A program made the translations under genes and the position numbers. Below, one piece after another: positions 45,532 through 55,982 of a stretch of 64,000 nt of DNA (its first letter is position 1; each line of letters opens with the position of its first letter). Source of the DNA: Puccinia triticina (Eukaryota > Basidiomycota > Pucciniomycetes > Pucciniales > Pucciniaceae); contig NC_070569.1 in assembly GCF_026914185.1 (NCBI RefSeq), forward strand, positions 124,001 to 188,000. The letters run 5' to 3'. The notes beneath the pieces are model-generated. The model saw only the letters and a list, made by a program, of their open reading frames with translations. It searched no databases and was not told the origin of the DNA.

Positions 45532-48500
45532 CTAGGAGCCCTTTCTGCCTTTGCGACATAGTCCTTGGTTTGCTTGCGGTAAAACTGTTTGCGTCAGAAT
45601 ATCGGGTTGTATCACAAGCATTCCTGCAAAGCCAGCAGCCAGATGCCAGTCAATGTGGCAATGAAGGATCCACACTCCTGGGTTATCAGCCCTTATTCGC
45701 ACTAGTTGTATTGGGAGTCGAAGAAATTAATTGATCAATGATTTTCAAACCTTGAAGTCCGGCTTTGCCCGAGTTTTTTTATTATAAAATTTTCAATTGT
45801 CAACTTACTAACAAGGTAGCTTCCCCCGGGGACCACATGGCTAAATATGTAAACAATCCATATGGCGTCAAGATATGCAAGTGTGAGCAGGTAGTGAAAA
45901 CTCCAAGGGGAAAAAAACCCACACATCTCGACAAAGCGGATTGTCAAGTTGGTACTGAGCCGACGGTAAGTTTGATTCACTTAATGTACCTTTCCCTGAG
46001 GCAACTACGCATGTCTAGGAGTAAGATAAAAATTAGCAAAAGAAGGTCGATCTAGAGAATAAGATGAACTCACATCAACACCATCTACAAGTTGAAAAAG
46101 GTGCACGAATCACATAATATCGTCAGAAAACACTGTTGGGTGATCTGAGGCGCATCAACGGGGAGAATATAAAATTCTTACGCAGATGGAGGGGATGATC
46201 AAGTGCTTGGTCCAAATTGTTGACTACCACGTCCCAAATTCCTGGTCTTGAGATGTTCTGTATGGCCACCTCAGAGGTATTCAAAATTCCCCTTCCTCCG
46301 CTTAGCATTTTAGGTAGTATTGGCTTTGTTTCGCGAGCTGGAGGAAAAAAGAATTACTCATGATTTGAAAAAATGCGCTTAAATCAGTTGAATGCCTACT
46401 TACAAATCCACGTGGTGTTATCCACAAAGAATCTCCCCAAGACATTTTTAGGACCTTTCCTTGAATTGTCAATAATGGTACCGAAGCTTGTATTGAAGTA
46501 CACCTGTTTGAAGATGCACGGAGAACGTTCAAGCACTCAATGAAATGTAAGCTTCTGCTCCGGCCTAAAAATGATGTCAACGCTTACTCTTCCAATTGCA
46601 GTAGTCTTCAATTTAGGATTGATTATTGGTGAAAGTTTTGTCTGATCCAAGTCAACACATGGTCCATTCAATGTGTCCTTCCAATCTAGTGTAGTTGGCC
46701 TTGAAATTCCAGACCGATCTCCAACACTTGCCGGAGGCTTGGAAGAGACTCGTACTACGGCCAAGGCTGTGTTCCCTTCGGCAGTGTCCATTCCGGGAGC
46801 GACTGTGAAGGCTTCAAATTCAGCATAGGGAAATGTACTTGTTTACTAACTAAAAAGAGGCTCACGCCAAGCGACTGGAAGGAGGTTCGAACAAGCTCGA
46901 TTTAGTGAAACCCACTTTGATCTCTGCCTGATAACAGAACTAATCTTTGGAAAACTGGGTGAAACTTACAGCAATCAGTGTCCATTGCGGCCCTCAGGTA
47001 GAACGAATCACCTTCTTTATCCGCTCGAGTGTCTAATATCACGCTATATCTGTTTTGCGTTGTTTGGAGGATTTCGTCAGCATTTGTTTGTTTTCAGCAA
47101 CAAAATGTGGCGTGTTCCATCTTACCTCTCCGCGTTGTGAAGATTAATTCTGTGGAATGGTGTAGAGCTGCGGACTGGAGTGGCGTCCGCTTCGATGACT
47201 TCTAGTGGGTGATTATCAACCGAAACCTTAAATAAGGCATGCGATCCCGCTTGGATCAATCGTATCCTGGACCTTTGCCTGGGGGGTACTTGAATTTCTA
47301 GCGGGCTGGTGTTTGTTTGACATGGCTTTCCTTGACCATATTTTTCACAGTTGAAAAAACCTACTCCATTCAACAAAGCTTCATAGAAAAATCATCGAAT
47401 GTTAAAGAATGAAGACTTGATCACATTATTCATTGGATGCGCCTTTTTGTAACATACCAGTATTAGGGGAAGGGGCTGCTAAGGATCCATTATAGCCTTT
47501 GGTTGATAGAAGTTTACGTGAGATGGTGGTGCTCGGGCTTGGATTCGACCATTGGTGAACTCGGGAATTAGAAAACCTTTTTATTTGTTATCAATTGGCT
47601 GATTCAACTCACTCGTGGTACCAATCGCTGAAAAACAAGCTCAAATAAGAACACTCAATCACTCCTTGTGCCATTGAGCTATTTGGAACTTACTTCATGA
47701 AAAGAATCTGGTCATTATCGAAGTCTATCCCTCGAACCAGAGGATCTCGAGGACTGTGAATGATCAATGGGCCTGAAATACCATCGGCCAATAAGGCTGC
47801 ATAGTGTGCCTTCGAAGTTTTTGCGCCACCGGTTCACCATAAGTATTCATTTGGATGAAAATCAAAGCAGCGAATCATGAACCGATCTAAGCAGAAGCAA
47901 AGCTCACATGATACCCTTCCAAATCAATTTTCAAAACAAACATTTTTTAGGAAGCAGTATTAGATACACCATACTGGGCTGAAAGTTGAAGTTAATCGTA
48001 TGACGCGAGCCGAGTCTTGATGAGAAAGAACTCACAAAAGGTTCCAAACTGGTCCTTGACCGTGAATTGGTAGGTGAATGTAGTTCCAGGTTGTTGCGGG
48101 CACTGGGTTACTCCCGAAACACCATCCATCTGTTATCCCTCAGGCAAAAGCCATTCAGTTCAAATAAGGTATGTCAAATCATATCGATGGTGGTTCTACT
48201 TACCCATTGGGTACCTCTCTGGTAAATCCCTACGGTTGACAATCTGATTGTTAGTTGCAAATTTATTTTGCGAGGAGAAAACATTCCACTCACCATGCCA
48301 ATGAATACTGAGTGGGAGGTTGAGCTCATTTTTAACGTTTACTATAATAGTGTCACCCTGAAGTTCCGGTTAAATTTTCTGTTTGAGCTGCGTAGCACAT
48401 ACTGTATGGGTGATGCAGTTATCGCAAAAACGGCAATCTTACCTCATTTGCCTAACAACCAAACGAAGCAATCGCGAGTTAATGAAAGAACACATGCCAA

Positions 48501-49057
48501 TTTTTCCCATACAAGCAGCTATCCCGACTGACCTCAATGAGTGGTCCCGGAAATTGATTGTTGATCACAAAAACATTTCTAAGAAGAAATTTTAGCAGAA
48601 GTACAGATTTTAGTAAGCTTCATCAATGCGAGCTCAAAACGGTCTCATCCTCAAATTTCACCTGGTGAACCCATCAAAGGCTGCGGTTTTATTTCTATAT
48701 GCGCAAAGTTCGGGGCAGGTATCAATTAAAGAGAACCAGGTCATCATAACTGCTCCTTTAGACATACGCTACAACCCAATCGAACCTTCTAACTTGCGGT
48801 ACACCGGTAATCTCATGGATCTGGTTGAGTACCAACGACGGCGAATTCACCTGCACTGTTTCAGTGGAAGCAGTAGTACCCGCCGAGAATGCTGCGTTCT
48901 TCGAGGGCTTGGATTTTGCATTTGGATTCAAACTGGGTCGAAATTTCGAAGAATTTATACTAGTTAAACTCTTGATATGGGTAAGGTGGAAAAGAAGTAT
49001 CCATATCATGATGGCCCAAAAACGAGGACCACGACAGTTGTAGTCGTAGCAACTCAT
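45532..49057 (-). CDS. Laccase-like multicopper oxidase, 20 exons
   Basis: A secreted or membrane-anchored copper enzyme oxidising phenols or metal ions while reducing oxygen to water. Exons (5' to 3'): 49057-48768, 48694-48662, 48578-48533, 48451-48443, 48357-48294, 48229-48204, 48129-48036, 47915-47908, 47809-47694, 47627-47613, 47576-47458, 47378-47126, 47049-46970, 46802-46588, 46503-46404, 46337-46182, 46084-46074, 46014-45923, 45840-45809 and 45701-45532. All are GT-AG with consistent phase, giving 642 residues. The four copper motifs are IHWHG, WYHAH (usually WYHSH), HPLHLHG and HCHIDWHLAAGFAGML, with all ten histidines and the cysteine. The residue at the axial position is phenylalanine, as in high-potential laccases. 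A hydrophobic N-terminal segment (FWAIMIWILLF) is a signal peptide or anchor. Substrate is not predictable. Confidence 0.88.
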
Positions 49058-49850
49058 GATAGTGAATAAACTTGATAACTGTGAATTGAAATAAAATACC
49101 AATACTGCTGCGATAATGGCTCAGAATTCAAGACGTAAATGAGTGAGAAGCTCAAAAAGAAACGGTTCGGTCTTGACTATTTAAGCTCCGGTAGGGTTGT
49201 TCCAATTTTCCAGCCAAAGAGTGAACAAAAGTTAAACGCGCCTGGATTGAGCAAATGGAGTTTAGTTTCCATGATGCTACCCAAAAAATATTGCACAGAG
49301 TCATTAAGCCAGCATGGCACGGGGAAAGCACATGTTGCAGCGGTGCTCAGATAAAACCAGTTCTAGTGACCGGCCGACGAAGTTACTTAGTGGGGAGTTG
49401 GAGACTCGAAGGTACTTGAGGCCCAAAATGAGTGTATATGTAGATGAAAGTGATTCCGGAATGAAGTCATTTTGAATTATCTCCATATCAATAGATTATT
49501 ATGTTCTCCCCGAGCCTTGGATACCCTGACCGATTTACGAGCACGCTGGGATCGGCTATGCGGCAATTTGCGAATCCCATCGAACGATCTCGGCCGTTTT
49601 ACTGTTAATCGACCATTCTGAGAGCTATGTGCTCACTGCATCAAGAACTGTTAGTTAATCGTCGACGCCGAATCGGCTTAAGGCGATGGGCACGTGGCGC
49701 TGACAGGGCTCCCGCTCCGAAGCTTCGGGTGGTCACCTATCGACCGAAGTCGTCTATGCAACACGTGAATTCAGTACAGACCTATGCTTGGAATTTGAAA
49801 CAGTTTTTGTTGATGCGAACGAAAAATTAAGAAACACTTGCCGCGCTTCG
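49058..49850. other. Upstream region of the oxidase, nothing recognised
   Basis: No supported gene. Short frames here are frequent but lack conserved composition. Confidence 0.5.
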
Positions 49851-50830
49851 CCGACCGGCCAGCGGGGCCCTGCGGGACGGTCATGTTAGGTCATGTTCCA
49901 CTCGAGTCGAGCTTAACACAGCGTCTCTGAAGGAGCGAACTTAACTAAGCTCCTCGTCCCCGCAGCGGCCGGGGGGCACCCAATTGGCCTGGTCGAGATG
50001 CATAGCATCGAGATCTCTCCCGAACCTACGGCTCCGCGGTGCCGCGGGCTTTGTTACGCTCGCTGAAGGAGTGCCCCGCGCGCACCGAACTCAAATTACT
50101 CAAGTCACTCCGTGGCGCAAAGTGCTCACCTCCGAACCGAACTTAACACAAGTCCCTCCCTGTGCTCGCGGGGCGCGAGCACCCTCCCGCTTGCGGGAGG
50201 GACTTGTGCCTAATGTCCGATATTTGGCCTGAGGCTGCCCAGCCAAACATCTAAAAATCCCTTATATCCCCCATATCACCGTATACCCATTGGATTTCTT
50301 CACAGCCTCTGGCATCATTAGAATCAGATTTTCTTTCTACATATTCTGGCGTGTTTAACACAACACCTACCCCCATCCCTTGAAAAAAAAATTGTTGTAA
50401 AAGCATGGCTTGCGAGGCCTTGCAAGGCTGAAACCGTGAGAAAGTGTCTGTACTTGACCTGCAAATGGCCCGGCGGGTCTGTCACATTGCTCAGAAAATG
50501 CCCTTACAAGAATGGCTGCTGAGCGGCCAGTTCTTGATGAATTTACTTGAAAAAACATGTACAAGACAGCTGAGATCAAGGGCTAGACATGGCCAACTGG
50601 GATTTGGATTATGAGGTGATACCAAGTTGTAGGAGAGTTGTAAACACAAAATCACACATTTTCATTGAAAAAACCCGTCAGCCTCAGGCCAAATATGGGA
50701 CATTAGTCCTAAGCCTCTCCTTCGGAGACGCTTCGCGCCTCCTTGGAGAGGCTTAGTTAAGCTCGCCTCCGAACGGCCCCGCACAAGCAACAGAGCCTCT
50801 CCAACGCACGAATTATGCGCTTGGACAGCT
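49851..50830. repeat. GC-hairpin block split by an inverted-repeat element
   Basis: AATGTCCGATATTTGGCCTG at 50212 and its inverted near-copy at 50680-50704 bracket about 430 bp of ordinary AT-rich sequence. Outside both brackets lie GC-rich hairpins, such as CTCCCGCTTGCGGGAG on the left and TCTCCTTCGGAGA with GCTTCGCG on the right. The outer parts may be one block into which the bracketed element inserted. Confidence 0.5.
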
Positions 50831-51237
50831 TTGTCCAGGATGTTGTCAAACAGACCTTGTCCGACGAGCTCGGTAGCCCGGGCCCAGATTATTGCAAGAG
50901 TCGTCGACCAAAGTCTGTCCGAGAACTGGCCAAGGACTTCCCGCCGGTTGAGAAAGCTGGCTAATTTTTATGTTCTGTTTTTAGCATTGAAACTGTTTTT
51001 GCAGGTTTTTGCTCCCCTTTGAAAATCCATAGAAAACAGCAGTTAGCTGATCTTCCAAACCAAAGGGAAGTCCTCCACTGCGACCCTGCCCCCCGGAAAT
51101 CTCGGAAAATGGGGTCAGCGCGCCGCACCTGACAACCCCAGAGCATGGTTTGCTAAATTCTTGGGTCAAGTAAGCCCAAGTATGTGCGCAGGTTAGCTGA
51201 CCAAGGCTATCTCAACATTGGTTGGCTCAGCTTCAGG

Positions 51238-51470
51238 TAGGCATGGCAATTGGGCGGGTTTGGCCCACCCAGGGGCTGCCCGCGTCGGGCCCCAGAATAG
51301 ACGGGCGGGACGGGCTGGGTCAGTTTGCCTCAAATTGCCGCCCGCCCCGAGCCCGTTTAGCTTGCGGGCAGCCCGCGGGGCTCCGAACCCAATTAGCTGG
51401 CGGGTAGCCCACGGGCTGCCCGCAAGCTAAACGGGTTCGGGGCAGGCGACAATTTGAGAGAAATTGTCCC
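51238..51470. repeat. Orphan hAT end
   Basis: TAGGCATGGCAATTGGGCGG, followed by GTTTGGCC and GC-rich subterminal words, matches the left end of the 438-14981 element with a single change in the first 20 bases. No partner end was found nearby, so it is a fragment or a deleted copy. Confidence 0.65.
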
Positions 51471-51479
51471 GGCCCGAGC

Positions 51480-52010
51480 TTTTAGCAGCGGGTGAGCCGC
51501 TGCACTTTTTGCTGATTGATCTGAGGGGGAAACAAAAAAAGATTTCAGCGCGCTTTTTTCAGCGGCCTGCAGTGCGTGCTAAAAAGTGGTCAACCTTGAC
51601 GACAAGAGGGCTGACCGCTGAAAAGCGGTGAAGCTTGCTGACAAGAGCACTGAGCGCTGAAAAGGGGTGAATTTTTTCACTGCTGCACATTTTGTGGTTG
51701 CTCCAACTTAAAATTTGGAATCAGCAGCACACAAAACTGCGGTGTTTCTGGGGCTATCATCACTATTGTAAGCCAGAAGAGGCTTAGTGGGCCCAAGCGC
51801 CGCAGCCCTCTGCGCTAGAAACGCTTTTTGTAGGAAAAAGCGGCTAAAAGCAAATAAAAGCGCCTCCGGCCGCTGCGCCGCTTTTGCTGCGCTATCTCGC
51901 AGAAAAAGCGGGGAAAAACGCTTCGCTACCTGAGGATTAAAATCCGTACAGCAGTTTTTGTGCTGCGCTAAAGCTGAAAACAGCGCCTGGCTGCTGACGC
52001 TATCGCTTTT
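51480..52010. repeat. Palindromic AGCGCTGAAAAGCG-type repeat block
   Basis: Nested short palindromes of AGCGC, GCTGCGCC and AAAAGCGG words, similar in style to the MITE at 15189-15665 but without clear termini. Confidence 0.45.
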
Positions 52011-52990
52011 GGGCGCCAAGAAAAGCAACAATGTGCCTTTAGTATACAGATATTGGTATAGTATAGTTATCGTATTTTTTTGGTCCAATAACAGTAGTAC
52101 TGTTATTTCCATTTTCCGTGATGAAATTTTAATACTGATTGCATGAGGATTTTTTTTAAAAAAAATACTATATCCAAATGAAGGAAGAAACAAAAAAATA
52201 TCAATACTATACTGGCCAGATTTGGCCAGTACCACTACTCAGTAGGGATGAAAATCTATCTATTTCTTGGGCTTGGGGATCAGAGCACCCAAAGCCTTTC
52301 AGGCCTCAGCAAAGTCCCCTGAGAGGGAAAAATCCTAAAAAAGCCACATAAGGCTGCCAAAGGATTTTGAAGTAGTTGAAGGGAACAGACAACCAAGTCT
52401 GGAGCCACACACGCCTGCAGCCACAGAGAACAATCTCTCAACAGAACAAGACCTACCCGGTGTTTGTAAATAAGCCTTTGCTATTGCCGCAAGGACCAGG
52501 TAGGTGGCATAGTTCACCTGTACAATCATCAGGAGCACACATGTCATTGCCTTATGTTTACACCTGGTTAAGTGTGTTATCGTGGTAACCAGGGGCAAAA
52601 AAAGTTACTATATCTGTTTTTTTTTTTGTTTCAGAGAAAAACCACAGAATACTATACGGGCCAATAGTAGTACAGTTATTAGTATAGGGTGGTACAACCA
52701 GACCTATATAGTAGAGTACAGTATAGGCCCATTGTTGGGAAAAGCCAATGGCCGCTGCGCTGTGGTAGACCAAAAAGTGGAAAAATAAAAAGTTTTTTCT
52801 ATGCCACATAATTACTCATACTAGGCCTCAAGAAAGATACCACCAAATGGACCCCAGAAATGGATTCTACCGCCAAATTCACCTCAAGACACCACTGGAA
52901 GCACCCCTGGACCCCCTCTAGTGTGGAAGTTACACCTCATGGACACCTATCACACGGCCAGCCCCAGTAACTCAGCTGTCACCTGCCTCA
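52011..52990. other. Intergenic with TATAGTA-rich repeats
   Basis: AT-rich segments near 52030-52110 and 52640-52730 share TATAGTATAG and CCAATA words in opposite orientations and may be a degraded inverted-repeat element. No gene is supported. Confidence 0.35.
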
Positions 52991-52999
52991 ACCAAAGTT

Positions 53000-53720
53000 T
53001 CACAGTATTACACATATACACATCACAGGATACAAACATACATCTCCCTGTCAGGCTACACTCATTACATATTAATACGTACACTCCTTTATATACATAG
53101 TATGACATCATTTACCCTGTTTCTGCAGCCTCAGACTTTGTGTATACACTAATTACCCCTGGATAACAGCTCATGCAGTCTACTGTCACCTCATGCATGC
53201 GTTAGAATGTTCTTTTGTATATTCTGACATCATGTATGCACCCCTGGCATATTTAGAATGTTCTGTGGTATATTCTGACACCATTCATGCGCCCCTGAGG
53301 GGTTATGACATCATTTGTATCTACTCCCACCAGCTAAAATCCCTCACCCTGTTGTCTAGATTAGCTGAAACCCTAACCCACAAGCCCCTTTGGGGCTCCA
53401 CTTTTTGTCTATAAAAGGAGCTCTCTCCACCCCCAGTGGCCTGCTCCCCAGTTCCTCACCCAGAACTCACAAGTCACCCAACACTCATCCACACTCAAAT
53501 CCTAAAACCCTTATAACAACAATTCAACCCTTATAACAAAGTAATTGAAACACTTACACGTTGCCATTCAAACAGATTTCATCTGGAACAGACCAGACCT
53601 ATCACTTAATAAAACTTGCCAAGCTGAGCTTGGTGGGTCTTGTTGACTGATAACAGAAGGGCAGAGCTTGCAACTCCATCATACCCTTCACCATTCAGCA
53701 AATAGTTTCATTACCACTTT
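53000..53720 (+). repeat. LTR-like promoter segment with short tandem repeat
   Basis: Two copies of an approximately 59-bp unit starting TTAGAATGTTCT(T/G)TTGTATATTC lie at about 53203-53310. A TATA box (TATAAAAGGAG at 53410) and a C-rich leader follow. This is the layout of a retrotransposon LTR promoter. No matching second copy or duplication was located, so it is called LTR-like only. Confidence 0.4.
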
Positions 53721-54641
53721 TGAGTCTTACAGCGCTTCACTATATTTTGGCGCTTTTGTCAGCAAAGCACAGCTGTTGCAGTGATGTTGGTGCCAAGCCC
53801 GTTTACATTGTTGAGATATCAACAATTGGGGCCTTTCCACTGATCAAAACTCCAACCTTTTCACATCCTTATCATCCTTTATCCAGAACCTACTACTTTC
53901 CCATCCTCTCCGCCACCCTCTAAGCTCAACTCCCCTTGCTCCACCAATTTTTCTCAGCCTTTCACCAGGGGGGAATGTGTTGCACTCTCTAGAGAGTGCC
54001 AAGCCGTAATTTTGTATACAATGGGGTCTGATGTGAGTCAAATGTCAACTTCAACTCTTTTTCAATTTCTTTTGAATACAAGGGCAACTGTAGGTCAAGT
54101 TGTTTTGGAATGATCTGTAACTCAATTCCAACACATGAACATCTCTTGGCTGAAGTTTTGTGTTAGGTTCATCATCATAACAACTGTGGAATTGAGCTTC
54201 AATGCACACAAGTGTTTCCAAAAATGTACCTATCCGTATTCTAAAATACATCCTCATCCAAGTGAGGGGGAATAATTTTCATTGCAGATCTTTTCAGTCA
54301 AAAAACCCATAACATCATACCATGCAACATAATTTTGAAATGTTGCAACTTCGGAGGATCAGCCAACTGGCTGATGAATCCTTGCAGCATATTTCTTCCA
54401 TGCGGATTCCCTATATTAAACTGGAAAGAAAGTGGTTTGCCATCAACTTTCTATTCTTCAAGTATCAATCAGTGTCAGAGCAAGGAAAACCTGTGTAACA
54501 TGCAATTTTCCTCCCATAAATATGAAATATGAAAATACTGGAGTCAATTTTACCTACCATTTTTCCAAGGGATGAACCAGAAAACAATGTTGAATTTTGA
54601 ATTTTGAAGAGTTGTCAATTCGGGAATATACACCTTGCCTA
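53721..54641. other. Gene-free stretch, nothing recognised
   Basis: Short minus-strand frames (for example 54051-54257) resemble no known family. Confidence 0.4.
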
Positions 54642-55582
54642 CACTACGGGTGCACTCTGACGTCTAGCCAACGTCGGTGAACACCCTGCCGACCCCGCAC
54701 TAAGCCGACGTGGGATTGACGTTGGGGTGAAATTCGTCGGACGCGTCGGCATGATCCCGGCGTCTGAAGGGGTAGTCGGATGGCTCCCGGCGTCGAACTG
54801 AGCAGTCGGTTCGATGCCGACGACAAGTGTGATGTGTACCCGACCTTTTGGGCGGGTGGGTTGTACTGGCCCCGACGGCAGCGATGGCAGCCAATCCCAT
54901 CCTCATCAAGCAAAAAAAACCACCACCCGCAGGAGTCGAGCTCACTACCTGAAGCATGGGATGGTCACATCACATATGCCGCACAGATACCACTGTACCA
55001 ATTACACTTTAGAGTGTAAGCCTGTACAATGGTATACAATCGCACTCTGACCCCTTACCGAGCAAAACCTTCCTGAAATTTGTGGTAAAGTTAAACCAGC
55101 TGGTTTATTTTTTATTTTTATTTTTTCTTTCTGTGTATAATCTGCCAATACTCTTGCAGATCATTTTGGTATAGGTCAAGGGTCCCTTTTTTCAGGTGAT
55201 TTCTTGACCTTGCCGACGGACAGGTCGGTCCGACTGAGCAGGAACCAGTCAGATTGAGCTGTCTGAGGGCCTTGTCAGACAGGTCGGCTTGTTTACTCAG
55301 ACCGCCGACTGGCTGACAACCTTTTGGGCGAGCCGACGCTCGTGCCCCACCCGTCGGGACTGTTGGCTCGATCCATGCGCCGGGCCGACCCTGATGACCA
55401 GCGCATTGGCATGGTCGGACTGACCTTCCCGTCGGCAAAGGTACTTTGGCGTCAATTTACCCCGGTTGGACTGGTCAGGCTGACCCTTTGGCGTGTTCGA
55501 CGTCGCGCCCGGTCGGCCTGACCATAATCCGACGCCGGGGCAAAAACGACGTCGGCACCGCTCAACAACTGGAGCCGTAGTG
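54642..55582. mobile_element. TA-flanked element with short inverted ends, 941 bp
   Basis: Ends CACTACGG and CCGTAGTG are each flanked by TA, as for Tc1/mariner-type insertion. The interior is GC-rich with many GTCGG words at both sides and an AT-rich middle. It has no transposase, so it is non-autonomous if mobile. Confidence 0.5.
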
Positions 55583-55656
55583 TAATACATGACTACACAC
55601 TGTAAAATTTTTGTAAATTGAAATACAATTGACTGAAAAATGCATTTTCTAGAGGC

Positions 55657-55968
55657 CTAAATAAAGCATCTCAAGGGAAACACAGTAGATTGTTGGATAT
55701 TCACAAGCGCATCAATATTCCCTTGCTCCTGGAGCCAGCTGGAGAAATAATTCAAAATCTGGTCTGAGAAATCCAAGGTGAGTGGTGAATTATTGAATGC
55801 CCACACAAATCCCGATGTTGGTAACACATTTTTTCTTGTAAATTTATCATCTTTAGATGTTATACCCAGCCATTTTACGTGAATCTCCTCCAATCTACCT
55901 TTGTTTTGATTTGCATGGTTTAAAAAAATGTCTCTGATTGCTCTCATCACATGGTCCTTGTGTAGCAC
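55657..55968 (-). CDS. Unrecognised 103-codon frame, possible gene fragment
   Basis: The composition is protein-like (HVMRAIRDIFLNHANQNKGR, LTLDFSDQILNYFSSWLQEQ), with amphipathic helices and no low complexity. No family is recognised, no upstream exon was found, and it may be transposon debris. Confidence 0.25.
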   Translation of the reverse strand: MLHKDHVMRAIRDIFLNHANQNKGRLEEIHVKWLGITSKDDKFTRKNVLPTSGFVWAFNNSPLTLDFSDQILNYFSSWLQEQGNIDALVNIQQSTVFPLRCFI

Positions 55969-55982
55969 CGCCTGTTAGTTAA

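Noticed and set aside
46855..46913. Possible extra oxidase exon (WVSLNRACSN frame)
   Set aside because: Joining 46970 directly to 46802 keeps phase and gives the expected DTDC-FAPGMDTAEGN sequence; adding this piece breaks the frame.
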